A stretch of 64,000 nucleotides of DNA from Nakamurella sp. PAMC28650 (GTDB lineage: Bacteria > Actinomycetota > Actinomycetes > Mycobacteriales > Nakamurellaceae): positions 1,178,001 to 1,242,000 of the forward strand of contig NZ_CP060298.1 in NCBI RefSeq assembly GCF_014303395.1, written 5' to 3'. The translations under genes were made by a program, and so were the position numbers. Below, one piece after another: positions 1 to 7,303 of this stretch; position 1 is the first letter of the stretch, and each line of letters starts with the position of its first letter. The notes under the pieces were generated by a model. It worked only from the letters and a program-made list of their open reading frames with translations, was not told the origin of the DNA and did not search any database.

Positions 1-762
1 CGGACGGCTCTGCACGGCGGGACGACAGGATTCGAGTCGTTCGAATGGGAGGTCGAGCCGGTCGTCCAGACCGCACACGAGAGCAGCGTCACGCTGCGCC
101 GCACCTCGCCGGACGGAGAGATGGGGTTCCCGGGCAACCTCGACGTGAGCGTGGTGTTCAGCGTCAGCGGCACCGATCTGACCGTGGACTACCGGGCCAT
201 CACCGATGCCCCCACCCCGATCAATCTAACGAACCACGTGTACCTCAACCTGGCGGGCGTTCCGGGATCGGTCGCCGAGCACGAGTTGACGGTGTTCGCC
301 GATCGCTTCGCCGAGGTCGACCCCGACTCCGTCCCGACGGGCCAGATCCTCGAGCTCGCCGGGACTCCGCTGGACTTCCGCTCGCCGGCTCCGATCGGCG
401 GCAGGTGGCGGGCGTCGCACCCACAGATGCTGCTGGTCCGCGGGTACGACCACGCCTACCTGCTGGACGGGGCCGGCGGCGAGTTCGATGGCCTCCGGCT
501 GGCCGCCCGGGCCGTCGAGCACGGGAGCGGCCGGTGCCTGGAGCTCTTCACCGACCAGCCTGCGGTGCAGTTCTACACCGGGAACTCATTGGACGGATCC
601 ATCGTGACCAGGGACGGAGCGACTCTCCGCCAGGGTGACGCCTTCTGCCTGGAACCCCAGCATCTGCCCGACTCGATCAATCACGCCCATTTCCCGAGCA
701 CCGTCCTGCGGCCGGGCGCCGAGTACCGCAACCGGACGATCTACCGGTTCACCGCGAGCTGA
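1..762 (+). CDS. Aldose 1-epimerase (mutarotase), 5' truncated by window edge
   Basis: The reading frame is open from base 1, so the true start lies outside the window; 253 codons are visible. The family interconverts alpha and beta anomers of free aldoses in the cytoplasm. The visible part begins with LHGG, then shows SPDGEMGFPGNL, the catalytic-histidine segment NLTNHVYLNLAG, and near the C terminus LEPQHLPDSIN, which holds the conserved general-base glutamate. The product ends normally. A role in mutarotation of arabinose or another aldose fits the sugar genes around it but is inferred. Confidence 0.9.
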   Translation, partial: RTALHGGTTGFESFEWEVEPVVQTAHESSVTLRRTSPDGEMGFPGNLDVSVVFSVSGTDLTVDYRAITDAPTPINLTNHVYLNLAGVPGSVAEHELTVFADRFAEVDPDSVPTGQILELAGTPLDFRSPAPIGGRWRASHPQMLLVRGYDHAYLLDGAGGEFDGLRLAARAVEHGSGRCLELFTDQPAVQFYTGNSLDGSIVTRDGATLRQGDAFCLEPQHLPDSINHAHFPSTVLRPGAEYRNRTIYRFTAS

Positions 763-769
763 TGTCGGG

Positions 770-842
770 GTTCGCATCGAGCGGAGACCTTCGGGCAATT
801 TTTGGGCGCTTTGCCCGAGTTGAGTCACCGCTCGATGCGAAC
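770..842. terminator. Nested inverted repeat between convergent genes
   Basis: A perfect 15-bp inverted repeat (770-784 GTTCGCATCGAGCGG, 828-842 its complement) encloses a second one (TCGGGCAA at 791-798, TTGCCCGA at 811-818) with a T-rich loop. It begins 7 bases after the epimerase stop and reaches the stop codon of the convergent secreted-protein gene. The position suggests a bidirectional terminator. Confidence 0.6.
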
Positions 843-1405
843 TACGACGTGGCGGGTGCCGCGGTGCCGCGGTCGATGACCCGGGTGGCGGTCATCGAAC
901 CGGCTCCGGTGCCCAGCACGCCTGCCTGATCGCCGACCTTGACCTCACTGATGGAGCCGGGGGTCTTCGCGGCACCCTTGGCTGCCTTGACGTGCACCTT
1001 GGTGGCGCTGTTCACCGCAAAGCTCTCGGAAGTGCCGTCAGCGGCCTTGATGGTGATCGAGGTGGCGGACACCGCCGACACGTTGCCGCGGATCGCGTCG
1101 TGGGTGACGAAGGTGTCGGTCTTCCCGTCCTTGCTGACCCACTGGGCGTGAGTAACCTTCTCCAGGCTTTTCGCCAGTTCGTGGCGTTTGCCGGCCCGGT
1201 GGGCCCTGGCCTTCGTGACCTTGTCGCCGGGCTTCGCCGTGGTGGTGGTGAGGGCGGCGGGTGCGGCGACGTCGCCGGTTGCGCCCACCTGGGCCGCGGC
1301 CACGGCGGCCGGAGCGGTCGAGGTCGAGTCGGCCAGAGCTACTCCGCCGATACCGAGTCCGGCCACGGCGGCGATTCCGCCGATGACCACGAGCTTCTTC
1401 AACAT
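842..1405 (-). CDS. Secreted DUF5666-like protein
   Basis: The product is 187 aa. It starts MLKKLVVIGGIAAVAGLG, a short basic region plus hydrophobic stretch ending near ALA-DS, a probable signal peptide. An Ala/Thr-rich linker follows. The C-terminal half (from about residue 105) reads GNVSAVSATSITIKAADGT, then a lysine-containing segment and VKVGDQAGVLG; this beta-rich pattern resembles DUF5666-type domains. The function is unknown. It is transcribed alone, convergent with the aldose epimerase. The DUF5666 assignment is by motif resemblance only. Confidence 0.8.
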   Translation of the reverse strand: MLKKLVVIGGIAAVAGLGIGGVALADSTSTAPAAVAAAQVGATGDVAAPAALTTTTAKPGDKVTKARAHRAGKRHELAKSLEKVTHAQWVSKDGKTDTFVTHDAIRGNVSAVSATSITIKAADGTSESFAVNSATKVHVKAAKGAAKTPGSISEVKVGDQAGVLGTGAGSMTATRVIDRGTAAPATS

Positions 1406-1520
1406 GATGTCCTCCAGGACGATTGATGCAGTGCCGTCAGGCCCGGAACTGGACCTGACCCCACAGTGCCGGGTCGCTGTTCAGGTTTGGGCCGCTCTCT
1501 GTTCGGACTGTGTTCGGATC

Positions 1521-1640
1521 CGCGCTGATCAACTCGGCTCGCGCTGATCAACGAGGCTCGCGCTGATCAACTTGACGGTTTTGTGACGGATGGGAAAGAA
1601 GTTGACGAGTTGAACAGCGCGGTCGAAGTTGATCAGCGCG
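1521..1640. repeat. Intergenic inverted-repeat element with triplicated left arm
   Basis: A perfect 15-bp inverted repeat (CGCGCTGATCAACTT at 1559-1573, AAGTTGATCAGCGCG at 1626-1640) bounds an 82-bp element. The left arm is preceded by two more copies of a 19-bp direct repeat (1521-1539 and 1540-1558), each beginning CGCGCTGATCAAC. A run of GGGGGC repeats follows up to the response-regulator stop codon. It resembles elements at 50909-50988 and 56430-56509. It lies in the 267-bp gap downstream of the response regulator; no gene is seen there. Confidence 0.8.
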
Positions 1641-1672
1641 GGGGCGGGGGCGGGGGCGGGGGCGGGGACGGG

Positions 1673-2365
1673 TCAGACCAGGCCGTGGGTGAAGGCGTAG
1701 TGGACGGCCTGGGCCCGGTCGCGGACGGCAAGCTTGGCGAAGATGTTGTTGACGTGCGTCTTCACGGTGGCCTCGCTGACGAACAGGCCCACGGCGATCT
1801 CCTTGTTGGAGCGGCCGGCCGCGATCAGGGCGAGCACCTCGCCCTCGCGCGCCGACAGCCCGTCCGGCAGTGTTCTGGGCCGGACGTCGGACCCGGCACC
1901 GGCCGGATCGACGGATCCGCCACCGGGTGCCAGGCCACCGACAGCGGCCGCCACCAGCCGGGCCTGGACCGCCGGATCGAGAACGGCCTGACCGGCGGCC
2001 GCGGCTCTGGCTGCCCGGGCGATGTCCTCCCGGCCGGCCTGTTTCGTCAGGTAGCCGCGGGCCCCGGCCCCGAGCGCAGCGATGATCGACGCGTCGTCCT
2101 CGAAGGTGGTCAGCACGACGACGGCGATCTCCGGGAAGCGCGCGGTGATCTGACCGGTCGCGGCGATACCGTCCATCTTCGGCATCCGCAGATCCATCAG
2201 GACCACGTCCGGGCGGTGTTCGGCCGCCATGGCGACGGCCTCCAGTCCGTCGGCCGCGGTGGCCACGACGCTGAGGCCGGGCGTCATGTCCAGCATCATC
2301 GCGAGCGCCTCCCGGATGGAGGCCTGGTCGTCGACCACCACCAGGCGCAGATCGCCCTCGTTCAT
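1673..2365 (-). CDS. NarL/LuxR-type response regulator
   Basis: The product is 230 aa. The receiver domain (about 1-120) has VVVDDQ, the phospho-acceptor Asp58 in VLMDLRMP, a Thr in VVVLTTFED and a Lys in GYLTKQ. A variable linker leads to a C-terminal LuxR-type helix-turn-helix (about 165-225): LSAREGEVLALIAAGRSN, then EIAVGLFVSEATVKTHV. Its ATG overlaps the stop of the upstream histidine kinase by 4 bases (ATGA), so the two form a translationally coupled two-component system. The input signal and target genes are unknown. A palindrome upstream of the kinase (3669-3694) could be its own site. Confidence 0.93.
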   Translation of the reverse strand: MNEGDLRLVVVDDQASIREALAMMLDMTPGLSVVATAADGLEAVAMAAEHRPDVVLMDLRMPKMDGIAATGQITARFPEIAVVVLTTFEDDASIIAALGAGARGYLTKQAGREDIARAARAAAAGQAVLDPAVQARLVAAAVGGLAPGGGSVDPAGAGSDVRPRTLPDGLSAREGEVLALIAAGRSNKEIAVGLFVSEATVKTHVNNIFAKLAVRDRAQAVHYAFTHGLV

Positions 2366-3600
2366 GACGTCCTCTTCCTGGAATCGAGCTGCCGGTACTG
2401 ACGCCGGACGGACGCCGGCCCGGGCTCGGCCGGAACACCGACCAGCACCCGCCAGCCACCGGCCAGCGGTCCGTCGAGGATCGGCCCGGCGTCGACGCGG
2501 CCGCCGAGAAGGGCAGCCCGCTCGCGCATTCCGACGAGCCCCATCCCAGAGCCTGCCAGGCTCTGTGCACTCGGACGACCCGCAGGGGTGGGCCCGTTGT
2601 CCACCACCAGTTCCACCTCGTGGGGCCGGTAGTCCAGACGGACCTGCAGAGCACCGCCGGGCGCGTGCCGCCTGGCGTTCGTCAGTGCCTCCTGTGCCGC
2701 TCTGATCAGCGTCTGGGTCGCCTCGGTCGAGAGTTCGGTCGGGGCGCCCACCACCGTCACATCTCCGGCGCCCCAGAACTGGGCCTGCAGGGTCTGGGCC
2801 AGCGGGAGCACCTCGGCGCGCAGTGCGCCCACGGCCCGACGGGCTTCGACCATCCCCTCGCGGACCATGCTGTGCGCCCGGCCGATGGCCTCGCGGGCAC
2901 GGTCCGGATCTCCGCCGTCCAGCAGCATCTCGCTGAGTTCCAGTTGCATGCTCACGCCGGAGAGTGAGTGGGCCAGCACGTCGTGGATGTCGCGGGAGAT
3001 GCGGGCGCGCTCGGCCAGCGCCTGTTCCCTGGCCTCGGACTCGGCGGCGCGCTGGGCCGACCGCGCCGCTTCGAGCGTGCTGGCGACGGCCGCATCCCGG
3101 CTCCGGTTGGCCATGCCGAGGAACACCGGGAGGGCGACGGTGAGGCCGACCACCCATGGCGAGGCCGGTATTCCCCTGGCGTGGGCGATCGCCAGGAACC
3201 CCGCCGACAGGCCCGCGTCCAGCGTTGCGACCGCCGCAGCGGGCCCGACCCGCAGCCGATATCCGGCGTGGCCGGCGACGAAGTAGGCGAAGGCCGACGC
3301 CAGGCCCAACGAGCGGAGGGAGAGCAGGGCGGACGCGGTCAACGCCCAGCAACACAGGAGCGGCACGTCCCAGGCCGGCGGCACCAGGCCGTTCGGCAGG
3401 TGCCGACCGAGGACGAAGATGGAATTGACCAGCAGCAGGGCCAGGACCAGACCGTCGAGGCCATCGATGCCCAGCGGCCGCAACCAGATCCAGCTCAGCA
3501 CGACGGCCAGGACCGACATCCCCACCTGCACCCGCTGGTCCCTGAACCTGATGGCGGTCTGCGGCAACTCGCGAGCTCCGGACGCCGTCATGATCCTCAT
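2362..3600 (-). CDS. Two-component sensor histidine kinase (HisKA_3 type)
   Basis: The product is 412 aa. The N-terminal half holds about five or six hydrophobic segments (for example GMSVLAVVLSWIWL and GLVLALLLVNSIFVLG). The dimerisation/phospho-acceptor motif is RISRDIHDVLAHSL, followed by an ATP-binding domain with AAQEALTNARRHAP, VVDNGP and GMGLVGMRERA. This is the kinase family that pairs with NarL regulators, matching the gene directly downstream. The start at 3600 is chosen because GAGGTGA lies just upstream. There is no obvious extracellular sensor domain, so the stimulus is probably detected within or near the membrane. Confidence 0.92.
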   Translation of the reverse strand: MRIMTASGARELPQTAIRFRDQRVQVGMSVLAVVLSWIWLRPLGIDGLDGLVLALLLVNSIFVLGRHLPNGLVPPAWDVPLLCCWALTASALLSLRSLGLASAFAYFVAGHAGYRLRVGPAAAVATLDAGLSAGFLAIAHARGIPASPWVVGLTVALPVFLGMANRSRDAAVASTLEAARSAQRAAESEAREQALAERARISRDIHDVLAHSLSGVSMQLELSEMLLDGGDPDRAREAIGRAHSMVREGMVEARRAVGALRAEVLPLAQTLQAQFWGAGDVTVVGAPTELSTEATQTLIRAAQEALTNARRHAPGGALQVRLDYRPHEVELVVDNGPTPAGRPSAQSLAGSGMGLVGMRERAALLGGRVDAGPILDGPLAGGWRVLVGVPAEPGPASVRRQYRQLDSRKRTS

Positions 3601-3668
3601 CGTCGCATCACCTCGATCACCACACTGCCTGCGATGGTGGCCGGACGCATCGGGCCCGGGGTTGAATC

Positions 3669-3694
3669 GCCGCTCCACCCTGGGGTGGAGCGGC
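3669..3694. promoter_or_regulatory. 12-bp perfect palindrome in divergent promoter region
   Basis: GCCGCTCCACCC (3669-3680) and its exact complement GGGTGGAGCGGC (3683-3694) are separated by only TG. It lies in the 219-bp region between the divergent kinase and sugar-isomerase genes. It could be a regulator-binding site or a cruciform; an autoregulatory site for the adjacent response regulator is inference. Confidence 0.5.
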
Positions 3695-3819
3695 TGGAAC
3701 CGCCTCCCTGGCTGCGCCGGACGATCGGGCCACGGTATCTTCACTGACAGCTCGGTAAGTAGATGACGACGATGCCGTCGATGCCGGTCAAGGGCGCGCG
3801 GCAGGGAGAGAGCACAAAC

Positions 3820-4572
3820 ATGGGAACGCTTCCGACGCTGTCGGTGCAGCTGTACTCGGTCCGTCGACCGTTGGCCGAGGACCTTCGTGGCACCCTGGCC
3901 ACCCTGGCCGAGATCGGGCTGACCACGGTCGAGCCGTACGATCTGCTCACAGATCCGATCGGTCTTCGAGATGCTCTGGCGGACAACGGGTTGACGGCGC
4001 CGAGTGCGCACACCCGGATGGCCTCGGGCACCAATGATCTCGATCAGGTCTTCGACGCGGCCAAGACGGTCGGCGTCCAGATCGTCATCGACCCGATGAC
4101 GGATCCGTCCAGATGGACCACCCGCGAGGACATCTCGCAGGTAGCCGCCGACCTCAACCGGGCCGGCGAGAAGGCCGCCGGCTACGGCCTGACCGTCGGT
4201 TACCACAACCACGCGTTCGAGTGGGAGAACAAGATCGACGGGACCCCCGCGCTGGAGGTCTTCGCCGCGTTGCTGGATCCCACCGTCGTGCTCGAACTCG
4301 ACACCTACTGGGCCGCCGTCGGCGGACAGGACGTGCCCGCCGCGCTGCGCCGGCTCGGTGACCGGGTGCAGCTCCTGCACCTCAAGGACGGTCCGATCAA
4401 CAAGACGAACCTCGACCAGCTGCCCCTGGGCGACGGCGCGATGCCGGTGGCCGAGATCGTCGCCGCTGCCGAGGGTCTCAAGATTCCGGTGCTCGAGTTC
4501 GACGACTATGCCGGCGACATCTTCGACGGTGTGCGACGCGGGTTCGAGTTCGCCAGGGGTCTGGGGACGTGA
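3820..4572 (+). CDS. Sugar phosphate isomerase/epimerase (xylose isomerase-like TIM barrel)
   Basis: The product is 250 aa from the ATG at 3820, chosen because AGGGAGAG lies 9 bases upstream and the protein then begins with the family-typical LSVQLYSVR. Metal-binding positions of the AP-endonuclease-2-like TIM barrel are visible: a Glu in TTVEPYDLL, HNHAFEW, LELDTYW, LHLKDGP and LEFDDY. Family members isomerise or epimerise sugars and inositols. The GTG of the next gene overlaps its stop (GTGA), so it is coupled with a Gfo/Idh/MocA dehydrogenase, a frequent pairing in sugar or inositol breakdown. The exact substrate cannot be read from the sequence. Confidence 0.88.
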   Translation: MGTLPTLSVQLYSVRRPLAEDLRGTLATLAEIGLTTVEPYDLLTDPIGLRDALADNGLTAPSAHTRMASGTNDLDQVFDAAKTVGVQIVIDPMTDPSRWTTREDISQVAADLNRAGEKAAGYGLTVGYHNHAFEWENKIDGTPALEVFAALLDPTVVLELDTYWAAVGGQDVPAALRRLGDRVQLLHLKDGPINKTNLDQLPLGDGAMPVAEIVAAAEGLKIPVLEFDDYAGDIFDGVRRGFEFARGLGT

Positions 4573-5684
4573 GCGGCAGCGGACCTCTCGTGGTCGGCGT
4601 GGTCGGCGCCGGCAAGATCAGCGAGCAGTATCTTGCGAACATGGCGCAGTATCCGGACCTGGACGTCCGGTTCGTCGCCGACCTCTTCCCCGACCTGGCT
4701 CGCTCGCGGGCCGACGAATTCGGGGTGGCCGGGTCCGGCACCGTCGAGGCGTTGATGGCCCGCGACGACGTCGAACTGGTCGTCAACCTGACGATCCCCC
4801 TCGCGCATGCCGAGGTCGCGTCGGCTGCGCTGGCCAGCGGAAAGCACGTCTGGAACGAGAAGCCGATTGCCGCGGCCCGCGTCGATGCCGCCGGATTGGT
4901 GGCGCAGGCGGCGGCCGCCGGTCTGCTGATCGGAACGGCACCGGACACGTTCCTGGGCCCGGGCCTGCAACGGACCCGTCAGATGATCGAAAGGGGTGAC
5001 ATCGGAACACCTCTGACCGCTTCGATGGTGTTCCAGACCGCCGGTCCGCACAGTTGGCACCCGAACCCGGAATTCCTCTACCAGGCCGGGGGTGGGCCGC
5101 TGCTGGACATGGCCCCGTACTACCTCACGGCCATGACGCAGATCTTCGGACCCATCAGCCGGGTGGCGGCGCTCGGTTCGTCGGCCGGTCCGACGCGGGT
5201 CATCGGATCCGGACCGCGCGAGGGCGAGTCGTTCGACGTCACGGTCCCGACCCACGTCAGCGCGCTCTACGAATTCGCCGGCGGCCTCAAGGCGCAGGCG
5301 GTGTTCAGTTTCGACTCCGCGCTCAAGCGCGTCGGGATCCTCGAGATCAGTGGCACCGACGCCACCATCGCCCCGCCGGACCCCAACCGCTTCACCGGTG
5401 ACATCCGGCTGATCACCGCCGACTCGCCGGAAGAGCAACTGATCCCGGCCGGTGATCGACCCGCCGGCCGCGGCATCGGAGCGGTCGACATGGCGCGAGC
5501 CATCCGCGGTGGTGCCGCCTACGGGGGGCATCGGGCGACCGGAGCATTGGCACTGCACGTCCTGGAGGCGATGTTCGCGACCGCCGAGTCGATCGATTCC
5601 GGTGAATTCGTCAGGGTCGAGTCGCGCTTCGAGCCGATCCCGGCACTGCCGGACGACTGGGATCCGACGCAGCGGACGGTGTAG
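4569..5684 (+). CDS. Gfo/Idh/MocA family NAD(P)-dependent oxidoreductase
   Basis: The product is 371 aa, starting at a GTG that overlaps the upstream stop. The Rossmann fold begins VVGVVGAGKISEQYLANM, and WNEKPIA is the family EKP motif carrying the catalytic lysine. The substrate domain contains AGGGPLLDMAPYYLTA, where the Asp and Tyr are typical. The family oxidises sugars, inositols or their derivatives. With the isomerase upstream it probably forms a two-gene carbohydrate-processing module; the substrate is unknown. Confidence 0.9.
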   Translation: MSGSGPLVVGVVGAGKISEQYLANMAQYPDLDVRFVADLFPDLARSRADEFGVAGSGTVEALMARDDVELVVNLTIPLAHAEVASAALASGKHVWNEKPIAAARVDAAGLVAQAAAAGLLIGTAPDTFLGPGLQRTRQMIERGDIGTPLTASMVFQTAGPHSWHPNPEFLYQAGGGPLLDMAPYYLTAMTQIFGPISRVAALGSSAGPTRVIGSGPREGESFDVTVPTHVSALYEFAGGLKAQAVFSFDSALKRVGILEISGTDATIAPPDPNRFTGDIRLITADSPEEQLIPAGDRPAGRGIGAVDMARAIRGGAAYGGHRATGALALHVLEAMFATAESIDSGEFVRVESRFEPIPALPDDWDPTQRTV

Positions 5685-5811
5685 CGGACGGTCCGGCCGA
5701 ACTGAGTCGTTTGGTCGGGCCCGGCTGTCCTGCCGGCGGGTAATTTGGACATCAGATCGGCGGTGCGTCGAAGAAACGGCGCGATGGCCGGTTCCACCTG
5801 TCAGGACTGCC

Positions 5812-5994
5812 ATGCAGATAGACGGATCGTTCGACGTCACCGTCGAGAAGACCGCTTGGGGCGACATCACTCTCACCCTGAGCCACCACGACCTCCGGAT
5901 CGATCTCGATCCCGAGGAGGCGGCCCGCGTCTGCCGTGACGTGTGGACCGCGCTCGGCCACGATCACCCGGCCCGCGACGGAGCGGCCGCCTGA
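5812..5994 (+). CDS. Small hypothetical protein
   Basis: This is a 60-aa open frame starting MQIDGSFDVTVEKTAWGDI and ending in an Ala-rich tail. It has an alternating beta-like first half (TVEKTAWGDITLTLSHHDL) and an acidic helix-like second half (PEEAARVCRDVWTALG). It lies 127 bases after the dehydrogenase on the same strand. The third codon positions are strongly G/C, as in neighbours. I do not recognise the family; it is probably a real small gene. Confidence 0.5.
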   Translation: MQIDGSFDVTVEKTAWGDITLTLSHHDLRIDLDPEEAARVCRDVWTALGHDHPARDGAAA

Positions 5995-6116
5995 GGCGTT
6001 AGCGCCCGGGACGAGGTCGGCCGGCGCACCACATCGGCCTAGCGGCCTGCGCTGACGTGGCTGCGACCTTCTCGCAGGTGGGCGGCACTGTCGGTGGTCG
6101 GTGCAAGGGTGGGTCA

Positions 6117-6380
6117 GTGGGCGAGAACGGTGTGGACGAGAACGGGCGGGATCCGGTCAGGTTGGATCAGGTCATCGTGGCCGCCCAGTTGCACGTGACG
6201 GATGTGGTGCGGCGCGAGGGTGCGTTGCGGGTGGTGACCTCGCTTCGGATGCAGGGTGCTCCGCCGGAGGTCTGCGTGGAATTCGCCGGTCTGGTCGGCC
6301 GGCACCACTACCCGGCGAACGCCAGGGTCAGCGTCCGCCGGCCGCGTCAGTCCAGCGGGGAGTGGAAGAACCAGAGCTGA
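6117..6380 (+). CDS. Small hypothetical protein
   Basis: This is an 87-aa frame from GTG 6117, chosen because AAGGGTGGG lies just upstream. The core reads QVIVAAQLHVTDVVRREG and CVEFAGLVGRHHYPANARV. Codon use is G/C-rich at third positions throughout. Its 3' end overlaps the end of the convergent MerR-type gene by 34 bases, which weakens the case. No family is recognised. Confidence 0.35.
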   Translation: MGENGVDENGRDPVRLDQVIVAAQLHVTDVVRREGALRVVTSLRMQGAPPEVCVEFAGLVGRHHYPANARVSVRRPRQSSGEWKNQS

Positions 6381-7171
6381 CCCTCCGGATCGCGGGCCCC
6401 GTACTCGCGCACGCCGTAGTTCTGGTCGACGGGCTCTTCGATGACGACGGCCCCGGCGGCCACGCTCCGGGCGTGGTGGGCATCCACGTCGTCCACCACC
6501 AGCATCGTCATACTCGTTGCGGCGCCGACAGTCCGAGGAGATTTGAAGTCCTCGCCGGCCGGGTGGAGCCAGATCACCTGTTCGCCGGCGCGGACCTCGG
6601 CGCGGACCGCCCTGCCCTCGCCATTGCGCTCGACCTCCCCGGACGTCAGGCCGAACACCCTGACCAGGTACTCGTGCGCGGCGGCCACGTCGTTGTAGAC
6701 GAGCAGAGCGATGGTGCTGTGGACGGTGGAATCGAGCATGGTCATCTCCTCGAGAGCCCCGAACATCTGGTCGGGGGATGGGTGATCGTGGCGCGCCAGC
6801 TCGGCGGCCATGTCGGACAGCCGGTTGCTGAGGCTGGTCGCGATGTCCGCGCGGCGCTTCGTGTCGCTCAGGTGCCGCTGGACGGCAGGGCGCAGTTCCC
6901 AGTTCGGGTCGTCGAGCACGTGCCCGATCTGCTCCAGCGGAAATCCGAGACGGCGCAACAGGCTGATCCGGTACAGCCTCGCGATGTCTTCGGCGGTGTA
7001 GAGCCGGTGCCCGGCGGAGCTCCGGGTCGAGGGGACGAGCAGCCCGATGTGGTCGTAGTGGTGCAGGGCACGGACCGTCAGTCCGGTCGACTGCGCCAGT
7101 GCGCCGCCCTTCCACGTCCGGCTGCGGTCGTCCGCGTCGGCGTTCTCGTTCGCGCGCTCGTTGGTGGGCAT
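6347..7171 (-). CDS. MerR-family regulator fused to a glyoxalase/VOC domain
   Basis: The product is 274 aa. Residues about 20-90 form a MerR winged helix (LAQSTGLTVRALHHYDHIG, RLYTAEDIARLYRI), followed by a helical linker with DDPNWELRPAVQRHL. The C-terminal part (about 145-274) reads IALLVYNDVAAAHEYLVRVF, ending RDPEGQLWFFHSPLD, which is a glyoxalase/bleomycin-resistance (VOC) fold. A VOC domain in the effector position suggests direct sensing of a small molecule. The start sits directly behind a MerR-type promoter with a 19-bp spacer, consistent with autoregulation. The effector and other targets are unknown. Confidence 0.9.
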   Translation of the reverse strand: MPTNERANENADADDRSRTWKGGALAQSTGLTVRALHHYDHIGLLVPSTRSSAGHRLYTAEDIARLYRISLLRRLGFPLEQIGHVLDDPNWELRPAVQRHLSDTKRRADIATSLSNRLSDMAAELARHDHPSPDQMFGALEEMTMLDSTVHSTIALLVYNDVAAAHEYLVRVFGLTSGEVERNGEGRAVRAEVRAGEQVIWLHPAGEDFKSPRTVGAATSMTMLVVDDVDAHHARSVAAGAVVIEEPVDQNYGVREYGARDPEGQLWFFHSPLD

Positions 7172-7178
7172 GAGGACG

Positions 7179-7209
7179 ACGGTAGGACCTGACGTCGGGT
7201 CAGGAGCAA
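7179..7209 (-). promoter_or_regulatory. MerR-type promoter with 19-bp spacer
   Basis: Read on the minus strand, TTGCTC (7204-7209) and TACCGT (7179-7184) are separated by 19 bases holding the inverted repeat CTGAC...GTCAG. An over-long spacer with a central dyad is the hallmark of promoters activated by MerR regulators. The ATG follows 7 bases after the -10 box, so the transcript is probably leaderless. Confidence 0.65.
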
Positions 7210-7303
7210 GGGCTCCACCGATATTCGGTGGTGGTTCCTCCTCACCCCGACGGCGGCCGCCCCCGCGAGGGGAACGACCGCCGCTCCAGATCCGGTCGGA
7301 CGA

